A stretch of 64,000 nucleotides of DNA from Fereydounia khargensis (taxonomy: Eukaryota; Basidiomycota; Ustilaginomycetes; Urocystidales; Fereydouniaceae). The stretch is from contig JAOCZO010000022.1 in assembly GCA_026413255.1 (NCBI GenBank), positions 1-64,000 on the forward strand, written 5' to 3'. Below, piece after piece: positions 32,480 through 42,836 of this stretch (position 1 is the first letter of the stretch; every line of letters begins with the position of its first letter). The notes beneath the pieces are model-generated. The model did not search any database. It was not told the origin of the DNA and saw only the letters and a program-made list of their open reading frames with translations. Position numbers and translations under genes: made by a program.

Positions 32480-35332
32480 TTATCCTGAAATCGCATCGTA
32501 CACCAGCGTCTCGGTCGCCCGCAGCACAGAACGCGGCGTGTTCAGACTAGACATAAAGTACACCACGTTGCCCAGCGGCCGCGCGTGCACGTTGAACGGC
32601 GCCTCGCCCGTCTCGCTCGAGTGCGTGACCGGCACCGAGGGGTGGCCCTGCAGTGCAGACGGCTGGTAGCGCAGCTTCTTGAGCAGCTCAACGCTCGCCG
32701 TGGACGTGTAGCCGCCCTCTCCCTCCCCAGTGGCCAGCGCCACCTTGAGCACCGTGCCCATCGCAACCGCATGGTCCACTCCGGGCAGCGACGACAGACG
32801 CTCCACCACCTTGGGCTCCCAGAACGACCACACGCCCCTCGCAGCCTCGCCCACACCCCATGCCTCCTTGGCAGCGTCCCAGTCAGCACCGCGCTTGAGC
32901 TCCCCAATCGCACGCAGCGTCTCGATCGCCACCTCGCATCCGATCGGGTGCGCCGTGTAGCTGTGTCCGTGCAGCAGCGCGTCCACCTTGTCCTGGCTCG
33001 AGCTGAACGTGCGGAAGATGCTCGTTGACGCCAGCGTCACCGACATGGGTACCATGCCTCCCGTCAGAATCTTGGCCAGGCACGACACGTCCGGCGTCGT
33101 ACCCAGCACACAAGACGGTGTCGCATGGCCGAGCCGATACAGGCCCGTAAACACCTCGTCAAAGATCACCGGAAGACCCTGCCATTCTGAAGCATCCCGT
33201 CCGCTTGCTGGCCGCGACGTGTTGAATGACGGAGAACGAGCGGAGCGCGATGGAGGATCAGAGAGGCTGAACAGATCCTCGCTCTCCCGCACCACGTCAA
33301 TCAGCACCCGCTGGAAGAGCGGGTCAACAAAAATCATGCCACCTGCACCCATCACCAGTGGCTCGAGGATCACTGCGCCAAAGCGCCTACCTTCTTCGAG
33401 CACCAACCTCTCGAGTTCGGCACGCACCGAGCTGCGGTATATCTTGGCCAGCGGATCAGTCTGCAGGCGCTTTTCCACGTCGTAGGCCTCGTTCATCGAG
33501 GCGTAGCTCGCCTCAAACACATTGCCGCTGCCCTCGCGCGATCGGATCGACTCGGGCATGTTGGCTGCTTTGAAGACGCCCTGGCCGTCGCCCGCGACGC
33601 GAATCGTCACGCCGTCGGCTCGCCACTCGACTGACGGTGGCTCAAACCAGTAGCCACGTCCGCGGTACCAATCGACCGCTTTGCTGTACACGCTCGGCTC
33701 GCACGCGTCCATGGCACCGATTGTGTCGCCGTGGTAGCTTCCTTTGAGGCCAAGGATTTCCCACTCGCGCTTAGGGCGGCCGGACATGTACCCGGGGTTA
33801 CGCCCGCGCTGGGTACGCTCCTCTGCCGCGGGGCTTGACGGACGATCGACAGCATAGCGGCAGATGGAGGACTGAATCGCCATCTTGATCGCGGCCTCCA
33901 TTCCGGTGCTGCCGTCATCACTGAAAAAGACGCGCGAAGCCCAGCCAGCGCCAGGGTGATCGTGCTGCTTCTCCAGGGGGGCAGGACCCCACTCTGGCTG
34001 GTCCGTGCCAGTCTTTCCAATCAGCGCCTCGGAGAGGTAGAGAGGAGGGCCATATGCACCGTTCGGGAAAAGAACGTGTCCATACCGCGCACCCGCACGG
34101 GCAGCAGCCTGTACGAGACGGTTCGGTGCATGTCCGAGACACTGCGTCCACCAGGATGCCGAGCCGTCAAGCACAGGCTGAAGCAGGCTCGACGGCTTGC
34201 CGTCGGCGCGAGGAGTGTCCCGCTGGTCCATAGTGACGAAAAAGTCGCCGTATGCGCTGTCAATCACGTTGACTTCCTTGTTGCTGCTTGTGAGCGTGTG
34301 CTGGGTAAACGGCCACCAGCATGTCTCGCGCGTACGACCAGCGAGCGTGGACAGCTCGTGCATGCGCTGCTGGTGCTTCTCTCGCAGTAGTCGTACGACC
34401 GAGTAGACACCGCCTGCGTCCTCTTCCTTACTCGCCTCGGCCCTAGCATCGCTGATCTCGGCCTTAGTTCGGCCAAGAACAAGGCCTTGGTAGAACTGCT
34501 GCATGGCCAGCTGGTCTGCCTTGGTATCCACGTTGCGCACCGGAGGCCCTCCCCATGCGAGACCTGCCGAGGGATTGTTGGGACCAGCGAGGCCAAATAC
34601 TGGGATGCCGTGTTCGAGCTGGAAGAACTTGCGCAGGTACTCGACGTTGCCGTAGCGCGGCGACGGGAAAAGGAGCACTGCCTCGACATCGTAGCCGTTC
34701 ATCATGAGACTCTCGAATGCGCTACGAGTGGTAGAGATGCCGCCCAGCTCAGCAGATCCGATGAGAATGGTGGGAAGGCGAAGGGGGCGAAGAAGCTGCG
34801 ACTGGGACAATCCACTAGGCCCGGGAGAGTGAACACCGCCAGCAGTCTCGACGTAGGCAACTGCGCGGGATTGTGCTACAGCAGTCGATAGGCTGTCGGC
34901 TCCGGAGGCTGCGGTAGCAGAGGCGGCAGCTGCGGCGTGGATCCAATTTCCCGTCTCACGGATGAACTGCTCGTCGGTCGGTGGTGAGCTGGCCGTCGGC
35001 TGAGCGCGGCGCTCGAGTTCGACAGCAAGATGGGGAGAGACGGCCTCACCGAAGCGGTAGAGCGTCTTGTACTGAGTTCCCGGGGCATAGCGCGAGATGT
35101 GGGCATCGTCCGAGTCGCTCAGGTTTCCGGTCGAGACGGGCTTCAGGTAGTGGACCTGCTCTCCAAGGCGCTGCGAGGCTGCGGCAAGCACATTCGAAGG
35201 CGGAGCAGCAGAGGCGTCAAGGGGCAGTGCGGCTGAGGCAAGGCAGAGGGCGGTGGAGAAGATGGTCTTGCCCACATCCGTGTTGGCCCCAAACACCTGA
35301 TGGATACGGAGATGCGGGTAGAGATGGGCCAT
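32480..35332 (-). CDS. BIO3-BIO1: Bifunctional dethiobiotin synthetase / DAPA aminotransferase
   Basis: A single 950-codon frame fuses two consecutive biotin-pathway enzymes. The N-terminal dethiobiotin synthetase part has the P-loop GANTDVGKT (Lys22, Thr23) and the substrate-loop motif VETAGGVHSPGPSG. The C-terminal part (about residues 340-950) is a class III PLP aminotransferase that converts 7-keto-8-aminopelargonate to 7,8-diaminopelargonate. It shows WWPFTQHTL, YGDFFVTMDQRDTPRADGKP, GSYHGDTIGAMDACEPSVYS, FDEVFTGLYRLG and the PLP-lysine segment LAKILTGGMVPMS (about K754). The same fusion order is known from plants (BIO3-BIO1) and some fungi. Such enzymes are often mitochondrial; the N-terminus here has no strong presequence. 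No biotin synthase or KAPA synthase gene is nearby, so this is not a biotin cluster. Confidence 0.96.
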   Translation of the reverse strand: MAHLYPHLRIHQVFGANTDVGKTIFSTALCLASAALPLDASAAPPSNVLAAASQRLGEQVHYLKPVSTGNLSDSDDAHISRYAPGTQYKTLYRFGEAVSPHLAVELERRAQPTASSPPTDEQFIRETGNWIHAAAAASATAASGADSLSTAVAQSRAVAYVETAGGVHSPGPSGLSQSQLLRPLRLPTILIGSAELGGISTTRSAFESLMMNGYDVEAVLLFPSPRYGNVEYLRKFFQLEHGIPVFGLAGPNNPSAGLAWGGPPVRNVDTKADQLAMQQFYQGLVLGRTKAEISDARAEASKEEDAGGVYSVVRLLREKHQQRMHELSTLAGRTRETCWWPFTQHTLTSSNKEVNVIDSAYGDFFVTMDQRDTPRADGKPSSLLQPVLDGSASWWTQCLGHAPNRLVQAAARAGARYGHVLFPNGAYGPPLYLSEALIGKTGTDQPEWGPAPLEKQHDHPGAGWASRVFFSDDGSTGMEAAIKMAIQSSICRYAVDRPSSPAAEERTQRGRNPGYMSGRPKREWEILGLKGSYHGDTIGAMDACEPSVYSKAVDWYRGRGYWFEPPSVEWRADGVTIRVAGDGQGVFKAANMPESIRSREGSGNVFEASYASMNEAYDVEKRLQTDPLAKIYRSSVRAELERLVLEEGRRFGAVILEPLVMGAGGMIFVDPLFQRVLIDVVRESEDLFSLSDPPSRSARSPSFNTSRPASGRDASEWQGLPVIFDEVFTGLYRLGHATPSCVLGTTPDVSCLAKILTGGMVPMSVTLASTSIFRTFSSSQDKVDALLHGHSYTAHPIGCEVAIETLRAIGELKRGADWDAAKEAWGVGEAARGVWSFWEPKVVERLSSLPGVDHAVAMGTVLKVALATGEGEGGYTSTASVELLKKLRYQPSALQGHPSVPVTHSSETGEAPFNVHARPLGNVVYFMSSLNTPRSVLRATETLVYDAISG

Positions 35333-36090
35333 GGCGCTGCTGCGACGCTGCTACGCCGCCCGTTGTCAAGTTCGGGTCCAGGGGTCCAAATCCAAATCCA
35401 AATGACTGGGAATCGGCTTCGATCCGACAGTCACACGATCGATATGATGGTGATAGTAGTAAAGGTGGTGATGGGAATGTGAACTTGAATGGGGTACAAC
35501 AAATATAGCACTGCGTCGACCCGAACCGTCGCTGCGTGACCCGGTTCTTCTCGCTTGGGTTTGTTGGGGATCGTTACTCTAAGCTTACTTGGCTTTGACT
35601 GGGCTGGCCTTCTTCCGGCTCGGCGCTTTGGTCGGCATTTCCGGCCTGCGACCCCATCCTGAGCGCGACAGAGCGCCAAAGAAGAAGCTTTGTCGGTCTG
35701 GCCTCGTCTCGCCCGGAACAGCCGTGTTGAGCGACACGCGCGTCTTTGGGCCAGCAAGGGTCTGTCAGTTAGACCGGTTGGTTGGCTTGGCTTGGCTGGC
35801 CTGGATGGGCTGCGCTCAGGCCAAACACATCTCGCTTCACTTCTCGTCGGCGTCAGCGTCAGCGTGTGCGTGTGTGTGTGTGCGTGCGTGTGAGACTACA
35901 GTACGTGTGAGAAAGCCGCTTCAACTTTTGTGATACACTTTCGTTCTGACACAGACGACGGCATTGACTGACTCTCAACCTGAGCCTCCCTCATTCTTCT
36001 TCTTCTTCATTCATTCTCGGTTTTGGCTTGCCTTTCCTTCCGACGACCTTCATCTCCCCTCTTGCTTGATCTGCCAAAGCATGGCCGGCC
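35333..36090. other. Divergent intergenic region between BIO3-BIO1 and VPS8
   Basis: This 758-bp region has a short GT/CG-rich repeat at about 35858-35892 and a CT-rich leader (35990-36065) before VPS8. Short open frames on both strands have no recognisable sequence. Confidence 0.55.
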
Positions 36091-36116
36091 ATGACCACAG
36101 CATCGTCGCAACATAG
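36081..36116 (+). promoter_or_regulatory. Overlapping out-of-frame upstream ATG / short uORF at the VPS8 start
   Basis: An ATG at 36081 (A at -3, G at +4) opens an 11-codon frame ending at TAG 36114-36116. It overlaps the VPS8 start codon at 36091, which has a weaker +4 base. If both are on the mRNA, scanning ribosomes would meet the uORF first. A transcription start between the two would remove it. Confidence 0.4.
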
Positions 36117-39100
36117 CGGCAGTCGCCCACCGCAGTCCAACGGCAATGGCGCAGACCATCCGAATGGCAGCAATCCATGGCACGATTCGCACTCCAGAGA
36201 TGCAACCGACTTGGACCAGTCCATGGACGAGAAAAGGTACAACAAAAGTCTCGCTGCCCTCATCGGTGAGGATGATGACGACAGGCATCTACCACCCGAA
36301 GCCAGCATCGAGACGATTAAAGGCCGCGTCTCCAACGGTCAACATTCAGTGTCCAAGAACGATAGCCAGTACGGCGATGATGACGATGACAATGATGAAT
36401 CCTTCTTCTATACGGGCATCGATAGGAGGAAAGAGCTGCTTGGACACGACGCGGACGAGGATGGCGCGAAAGGTGCAGGCAGCGACGCAGATAGTTATGA
36501 CGCCAAGATGCGCGAGATCCTCGGCAGCGATGATGAGGACGACAATCAACAGTCCCAAGATCAATATGCATCTACGTCCACTCCTCCAGAGGCTATCAAG
36601 CAAGAGAGTGAGCACGACGATGATGACGAGGAAGAGTTTGTCTATCCGCAATCAGTACCCCAGGATATGAGCTACGACACTCGCCTCCAATCACCCGACC
36701 TCTCCGCCCGTGCCCGTCTCTCTGGCCCCCCACCGATGCACAGCACGCCGCGATCTGTCTCCGCCTCGAGCTCAACTGCCAACCGCCTGTCTTCCGTCTC
36801 GGCTCTACCAACACCACAGCGCCCTTCGGCCTATCCTTCCATTTCACGGCTGCGCTCTTCCTTCGGCCCTTCAGCCGCCAGCTTTGCGCTACCTCGACAT
36901 TCGTCATTAACACTACCCACCTCCACCTCATCCAGCTCGTCTCTTCGCCACCAGCGCTCGCCGATCCCCTTCGAGCTCCTCTTTCCCGGTGGGGCGCCTG
37001 TTGGCCAGACACCACCATCGGAGTCCTCTGCGCCTCGGTCACGCACTAGCTCCATCTCCTTCAGCATCGGGACTGGCTCGGTACGCAAGAGGAGGAAAGG
37101 AAGAACTTCCTTTCCGTATGGTCCCACTCCTGGACCCTCTTCTGAAAGAGTCGGCCTAGCCTCTGCGAGAAAGGATCCAGAAACGTCGACGCTGCGCTCT
37201 GACGAAATCGCGTCCAACTTTGGCGGCCGCGAACCGCCAAGTTCTAGTGGGGACGCTCTCGTAGGCTCGCAATTTGCTCCTCTCAAGGAGCTGGTCGGGT
37301 CAGATGATGGCGAATGGAGGCGCGACTTTGTCCGGTGGTCAGCCCTTCGCAAAGTCTCAAGTCTCGTATACCGACCGCTTCCAGGCTCGCGCTATGCCGG
37401 ACAGAACGGTCCATCCAAAGGCAAGCGAGCACGTCTTGAAGCCACCGTGCTGGCCGTGGCTGGTGGGCTGGTTGCTGTCGGCACTCGCGGCGGCAAGGCA
37501 ATCGTCTTCGAGTACTCACAAGATATCAAATGCATCTGCGGCTCGGATGATATGGCTACACCGGCCGGTGCTGTCACTGCACTTGCATTCTCCTCCGATC
37601 ACACTTTCCTTGGCGTTGGCCACGCCAGTGGACACATCTACCTCTATGATCTCTCACGACCAACTAGGGCGGCACGCCACGTACCTCCCGTACCGCTCGA
37701 TGCCGTCAAAGCAGGCAAGAAGGAAGGACACCTCCGTGGCTCCAAGATTGTCCACCTCGGCTTTGTCGGGCTGCGGCATACCGCTATTGTGAGCGGTGAC
37801 AACAAGGGCCTCGGCTTTTATCACGCTTTAGGAAAGATCCTTGGTGTGAGCTCAAATGATACCCTGCGGCTCCTCGGCCGCTATCCGCAATATGAACACG
37901 AAGAAGAGCTCGGTTTGGCCGCTTCCAAACGCAGTACCATATTTGGCTTGACACCTTTGCCGCTAGGTCCATCGCCACATCTCGCCGACCAACACCACTT
38001 CATCGCGCTCCTGACGCCGAGCAAGATGGTTCTCGTTGGCCTCAAGCCTGCGGCTCGAACATGGTACCGCAAAGTCAGGCCCAAGAAAGGCAACAGTACA
38101 TCTGCATCAGATCCGGGAAAGGCCAGCCAACCGTCAGGTCCATCAACACCGGGAGACGGCTATCCCTTAGCACAAACGGAAATCCCTTCCACATCGCCAT
38201 CGCCATCTCTCCTAGGCTGCCTCGCGTGGTTCCCAGCGAGCACCGAACAGGATGGAAGCCAGACTCGTCAAACAAATCCCGTGCTGGCATTCGCCTTCGG
38301 CAACCGACTGCACATGATACGCCTCGTAGCTCGGGCAGTCGAGCGCCACCCGTCCGCTTCTGAGCATTCCGACGCCAAGCTGGTGGCTCCCAACGAAGAG
38401 GTTGAGGTCATTGAGCTCACGGGCCGTGAAGGTATTGAGGAAAAGGATGATATCCTAGCCATGCAGTGGTTCAGCCCCGATCTCCTGATGCTTGTCTCCA
38501 AGATCGGGCTGGCCCTCTTCGACTGTCGCGTCGGCCGCGTCACTGAACGCATGGTACACGGAAGTGCTGAGACTGTCGCTTCGCGGTTGGTTGAGCACGG
38601 ATGGTACAATTCGGTCCTTGGGCTCGAAAGCGACCACGAGGATGACGAAGAAGAACCAGATCAACAGCAAGAGGAGCAGCATGATGACCGTGAAGACCTT
38701 ACCCCTGGGACAAGAGTCAACGGACGCGGCACTGGTCCTAGACAGTCAACACAACAGCCTCGATCATGGGCTATCAGCCACAGTGTCCGTGTGTCCAAAG
38801 GAAAGGCCTTCTTCCTCACTGATAGCGAGCTCGTAGTTGGCACGCTCCTCTCATGGGCCGATCGTCTTTTGGCGTACGTGTCTGAAGGCGATGTCCTTTC
38901 AGCCATCGACCTCGCCACGGTCTTTTTCCAGGACAATGCACTCGGCTCAGCCGTTGGGTTGCCTTCCAGTGCAACCGAGCGCAAGGAGCTCATTGGTCGC
39001 AAGCTTCGGGAGCTCATGACTGGTTCCACCGAATACGCCTTTTCTCCCGACAGATTGACAGACTCGACTCATATCACGCCAGATGGTCGAGGCGTGGATC

Positions 39101-42100
39101 GCACGCCCTTGTTTGAGGGTCTCGCTCGTTCGTGTGCCCGCGCTTGTCTGGCCCTAGGAGACCTCGATTACATGTTCAACGTACTTTACGACAAGTACGA
39201 GGAGAACGGCATAGAGGGCATCTTTGTCGGTCAGATGGAGCAGTTCATTGTCTCCGGTGAGCTTCGAACGCTGCCCATCCCCGTGGTACAGCGACTTGTG
39301 GAATTCCGCAAGCGCCAGGAGGAGTACGACTTGGCCGAACAGATCATCTGGCATGTCGATCCAAAGAGCTTGGATCTAGACCAGGCTCTCTCGCTCTGCA
39401 TTGACCAGAGACTGTTTGATGCCATGATCTATGTATACAATGCTGCCCTAGAGGACTACGTGGCCCCAATCATTGAGCTGCTCGTGCCTCTGAAGCGGAT
39501 TCTGCGGGTGCGACGCCGAGTCCAGGCGAAGCTTTTGTGCTCACGCACGCGCGTAGGCCAGGACGAGTCGTCGAAAGCTGCCAGCGAGGTGGGCGATCTG
39601 GATAACACCTTTGATACTGACGAGGGTGACGAGCAGGACTTTGAAGATGCCTACAAGACGTTCTCGTACCTTTCAGTCATCCTCACAGGCCATCAGTACC
39701 CGAGTCAGGAACCCATCGCTGAGGAAGAGCGGGCGAATGCAGCAAAGACGTCTGTCTATTCGTTTGTCTTTTCTGGGCGATGCATGATTTGGCCACCAGG
39801 AAAAGGGGGACGATTGGTGCTTTCAGATCTCTTGAGCGATAGCACCGCCCAGATCCGAGGTGACGCAGAAGCTCAGGACGAAGAGACAATGGCTGATGCA
39901 GAATCGTCCGAGCCAATCTATCCGTACCTCCGCCTTTTCCTCGAGCTCGACGCCGAGGCGTTCCTTGACGCGCTTGATGTCGCATTTGAGGATCCGTTCC
40001 TGGATGATGAGGACCTCATCGGGAAACGCATCAGTCGACAACTGATTGTCGATATCCTGCTCGAGCTCTCCAAGCCCACACGATCTGGATCAATGTCCTT
40101 TGATGCTAGGGCAAGGGATTCTCTCGCAGTGCAGCAGGACGAACTTGAGATGGACAGAAGTGACGAGACGTTCACGTTGGATCTACTCTCGCGAACTTTT
40201 ATCAACATATTCATCGCCCGCAACGCACCAAAGTACCCACAATTCATCAGGCTCAGCTCTGCAGATGTCAGCTTTTTGTTGCATTCACTTTCCATCCCAA
40301 ACCCCGAGACATTTCCGGACATGTCTCTGGACGAAGAGCTGTTGGCGCTTGCCGCGACTCGCGAGGACCGACAACTTGCTACAGAGTATCTCCTTTCCAC
40401 GTACAGGCCCAGCTATGATGAACAACGGCTCTGTGAGTTTGAGCTGGCTGGATTTGACCGCATCCTCCAGTCAGCTTTCCGACAGGATGAGCGATGGGAT
40501 CGACTCTTGGCGATGTTTCTCCGGGACTTTGACTCGGATCGCCGCACCGGCGTCGATCTGCTGAGGGCAGGGCCAGAGACGTTCTCGCACATCGAGGAAT
40601 GCCTCGTCAAGGCGGCTCGCTCGAAGCAGAGGGCACAGATGCTTCCTCAGCTGCACAAGTTGCTGGTAGGCGCGATTGATGGGCTTCTCGACCTCGGCGC
40701 GCTCAAGACAGTCAAGCTGCTGGATCGTTTCTTTCCTGACGACCACGCAGAGGTGATCAAGGCACTCCAGGGCGTTGACGAGCTCAAGTTGCTACTGTTC
40801 CTGAGGTGCTTCTTTGAGCCCTTGCTGGTAGAAGCAGACGCACGCCAGATTAAGGGAGGTCAAGAGCAGCAAGGTGAAGGCCAGGGTGACCTGGATGACC
40901 ACCATCCCATGTTTGCATCCGCGGAGCATCTCGATGAGGCTAGTCGTGAACTGTTCATCAGCCTGCTCAGCTATCACGACCCGGACGGCATTGTGCGCAA
41001 CTTGGACGCCCGCGGACCCATGTTCTTTGACCTCGAGATCGTGATTGCAATATGTGAGCAGCGTCAGACGGAAGCTGAGGCAAAACCTGGAGATAAGGCA
41101 GTCAATGGCGATGCGATCCTTTGGTGCTTGGATCGTCTTGGACGACCTGCAGAGGCGTTTGACCAACTGGACGGAATCTTAGGAAACGCGGCTGTCACAC
41201 TGGGAACTCTGCTCCGCGACAGACAAAAGGCCGAGGCCGATCAGCAAGCTCGGGATTCGAGCAAGGGCTTGAGTTGGGAAGAAGACGAAGACAAGCTGCT
41301 TGATGGCGTGCGTAAGACGGTGCAGATGGCTGTCCGCCTCTGCATTGAGCGGGCCAATCGTTTCCAGAGCCACGACAGCGACGACGAAGACAGCCTGTAT
41401 GGATCGCCGGCCAAAGGGCATGGCCGGGGTCGCACTATGGCCGTGCCAATGATGGACACGGACGAGGTGTGGTTGCGGCTGCTCCGTAGTCTGGTGCGAC
41501 TCGTGCACGACTTGGCGTGCCACAGCTCGACTTTGCATGCAGCCAAGGCCGATACCAGCTCTACTGCGCTTGAGAAGACACGAGAGATTGTACAGGACAC
41601 GCTTTCGGCGCTCGTTTCGTCCACGGCCGCGGAGGCGGTCTCGTTCCCAACTCTTTTCAAGCGGCTGATTGGAGAAGAGAGAGAGGGCAAGAAGGGCACC
41701 AGCTCGGCGCAGCCATTGGCGAAATACTATGCTGAGGTGCGAGCAGTGCTGGAAGGCATGCTGGACGCATATCGACTGCGATCGGACCTCCTTGGGATCA
41801 CCAACAAGCTATTTGACCGAGACACGTTCAACCAGTTCCGACGTCTCAACATCGAGCGCAAGCGTGGCTGGCGCCCAGCGAGTGGGCAGAGCAGGTGTGG
41901 AAAATGTGGGCTGATTGTTGTGGGCAGTAAGCGTGGGACAATGGGCGGTGGTTCGGTGGAGGAGCCATCCTCTCGCTCCCTGGGTACAGGCACAGGCACG
42001 GGCAGTGGCGGCAGGCAGCAGCAGCAGCAAGACGAGGCGGACTCGGCGGCAGGCAGCCGGCGAGCAAGTACTGCGGACGAGAACCTGCGACGAAGGGTGT

Positions 42101-42516
42101 TGCGAAACGGCTCAGTGTCGCTGAGCGTGCCAGCGACTCCGCTGCACCGTCGACCGCGTAGTCCATATGACGACAAGGCGGCACCTCTGTCTTCGCCGAC
42201 GCTGCACAAGGGCAAGGCGGTGGTGCGGGACTCGGACACGAGCGGAGGCGGCGACGATGGGATCGACGACTACTTTTCGGCGGGGCCAAGTACAAGCGTT
42301 GAGATGAGCGAAGGGGGCGGATACATGCTTCGCTCGTCGTCGTCTGGCTCTCTGCGGATCAACGAGGGCACGGGCTCACGAGGGGAGGATGAGGAACAGG
42401 ACTCGGATCAGGAGGGCGAGGCAGGTGAGATGGCGGGAGGCGAGGACAAGGCCAACGAGCCGATCTTTGTGCTCCGCAACGGGCAGGTATACCACCAGTC
42501 GTGCTTTGACCTGTAG
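36091..42516 (+). CDS. VPS8: CORVET complex subunit VPS8
   Basis: The 2141-residue protein matches VPS8, the Rab5/Vps21-binding subunit of the CORVET endosomal tethering complex. Yeast Vps8 is 1274 aa, so this one carries large low-complexity additions. Residues 1-400 are acidic and Ser-rich. A WD40 beta-propeller follows (RLEATVLAVAGGLVAVGTRG, AGAVTALAFSSDHTFLGVGH, GHIYLYDLSRP). The alpha-solenoid begins with LLSWADRLLAYVSEGDVLSA, and the VPS8 central region includes PYLRLFLELDAEAFLDALDV and FVFSGRCMIWPPGKGGRLV. The C-terminal zinc-binding module is split: the first CxxC (CGKCG, about residue 1935) is followed by roughly 190 low-complexity residues before VLRNGQVYHQSCFDL at the C-terminus. 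It is single-exon, and the uORF at 36081 overlaps its start. Confidence 0.93.
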   Translation: MTTASSQHSGSRPPQSNGNGADHPNGSNPWHDSHSRDATDLDQSMDEKRYNKSLAALIGEDDDDRHLPPEASIETIKGRVSNGQHSVSKNDSQYGDDDDDNDESFFYTGIDRRKELLGHDADEDGAKGAGSDADSYDAKMREILGSDDEDDNQQSQDQYASTSTPPEAIKQESEHDDDDEEEFVYPQSVPQDMSYDTRLQSPDLSARARLSGPPPMHSTPRSVSASSSTANRLSSVSALPTPQRPSAYPSISRLRSSFGPSAASFALPRHSSLTLPTSTSSSSSLRHQRSPIPFELLFPGGAPVGQTPPSESSAPRSRTSSISFSIGTGSVRKRRKGRTSFPYGPTPGPSSERVGLASARKDPETSTLRSDEIASNFGGREPPSSSGDALVGSQFAPLKELVGSDDGEWRRDFVRWSALRKVSSLVYRPLPGSRYAGQNGPSKGKRARLEATVLAVAGGLVAVGTRGGKAIVFEYSQDIKCICGSDDMATPAGAVTALAFSSDHTFLGVGHASGHIYLYDLSRPTRAARHVPPVPLDAVKAGKKEGHLRGSKIVHLGFVGLRHTAIVSGDNKGLGFYHALGKILGVSSNDTLRLLGRYPQYEHEEELGLAASKRSTIFGLTPLPLGPSPHLADQHHFIALLTPSKMVLVGLKPAARTWYRKVRPKKGNSTSASDPGKASQPSGPSTPGDGYPLAQTEIPSTSPSPSLLGCLAWFPASTEQDGSQTRQTNPVLAFAFGNRLHMIRLVARAVERHPSASEHSDAKLVAPNEEVEVIELTGREGIEEKDDILAMQWFSPDLLMLVSKIGLALFDCRVGRVTERMVHGSAETVASRLVEHGWYNSVLGLESDHEDDEEEPDQQQEEQHDDREDLTPGTRVNGRGTGPRQSTQQPRSWAISHSVRVSKGKAFFLTDSELVVGTLLSWADRLLAYVSEGDVLSAIDLATVFFQDNALGSAVGLPSSATERKELIGRKLRELMTGSTEYAFSPDRLTDSTHITPDGRGVDRTPLFEGLARSCARACLALGDLDYMFNVLYDKYEENGIEGIFVGQMEQFIVSGELRTLPIPVVQRLVEFRKRQEEYDLAEQIIWHVDPKSLDLDQALSLCIDQRLFDAMIYVYNAALEDYVAPIIELLVPLKRILRVRRRVQAKLLCSRTRVGQDESSKAASEVGDLDNTFDTDEGDEQDFEDAYKTFSYLSVILTGHQYPSQEPIAEEERANAAKTSVYSFVFSGRCMIWPPGKGGRLVLSDLLSDSTAQIRGDAEAQDEETMADAESSEPIYPYLRLFLELDAEAFLDALDVAFEDPFLDDEDLIGKRISRQLIVDILLELSKPTRSGSMSFDARARDSLAVQQDELEMDRSDETFTLDLLSRTFINIFIARNAPKYPQFIRLSSADVSFLLHSLSIPNPETFPDMSLDEELLALAATREDRQLATEYLLSTYRPSYDEQRLCEFELAGFDRILQSAFRQDERWDRLLAMFLRDFDSDRRTGVDLLRAGPETFSHIEECLVKAARSKQRAQMLPQLHKLLVGAIDGLLDLGALKTVKLLDRFFPDDHAEVIKALQGVDELKLLLFLRCFFEPLLVEADARQIKGGQEQQGEGQGDLDDHHPMFASAEHLDEASRELFISLLSYHDPDGIVRNLDARGPMFFDLEIVIAICEQRQTEAEAKPGDKAVNGDAILWCLDRLGRPAEAFDQLDGILGNAAVTLGTLLRDRQKAEADQQARDSSKGLSWEEDEDKLLDGVRKTVQMAVRLCIERANRFQSHDSDDEDSLYGSPAKGHGRGRTMAVPMMDTDEVWLRLLRSLVRLVHDLACHSSTLHAAKADTSSTALEKTREIVQDTLSALVSSTAAEAVSFPTLFKRLIGEEREGKKGTSSAQPLAKYYAEVRAVLEGMLDAYRLRSDLLGITNKLFDRDTFNQFRRLNIERKRGWRPASGQSRCGKCGLIVVGSKRGTMGGGSVEEPSSRSLGTGTGTGSGGRQQQQQDEADSAAGSRRASTADENLRRRVLRNGSVSLSVPATPLHRRPRSPYDDKAAPLSSPTLHKGKAVVRDSDTSGGGDDGIDDYFSAGPSTSVEMSEGGGYMLRSSSSGSLRINEGTGSRGEDEEQDSDQEGEAGEMAGGEDKANEPIFVLRNGQVYHQSCFDL

Positions 42517-42836
42517 TTAGGGGCATGACACACATTCAGAGAGATGAGGCTAGTGAAGAAGGCTTGAGAGAGAGATGCGTAGACGTGTTTGAGGTTGGAT
42601 GGATGACTGATGTTGCGACCTCCACATTGGGTTGCGGTGTTATACTGTACAGTTCTGTACAGTTCTGTGCAGTGCAGTACAGCACAGTGCCGTACCAGTA
42701 CTTTGCTGGATGACGACATTTACTTGAGCGCTCGCTACGGTACAGTAGAGTACAGTACAGTAGAGTATATAAAGAGCGAGAGCAAAAGCAGGAGCAAGGA
42801 AACGTGTACTGAACAGCGCCACTCTACAGCGACAAG
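42517..42836. other. Intergenic GTACT-repeat tract and promoter of the 42837 gene
   Basis: The spacer between VPS8 and the next tandem gene contains dense AGTAC/GTACT-type repeats at 42641-42706 and 42738-42764, ending in a TATA box. No gene is seen. Confidence 0.65.
42766..42773 (+). promoter_or_regulatory. TATA box of the 42837 gene
   Basis: TATATAAA lies 64 bases upstream of the ATG at 42837 and directly after a GTACAGTA repeat tract. Spacing to a start site just before the ATG is reasonable. Confidence 0.55.
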
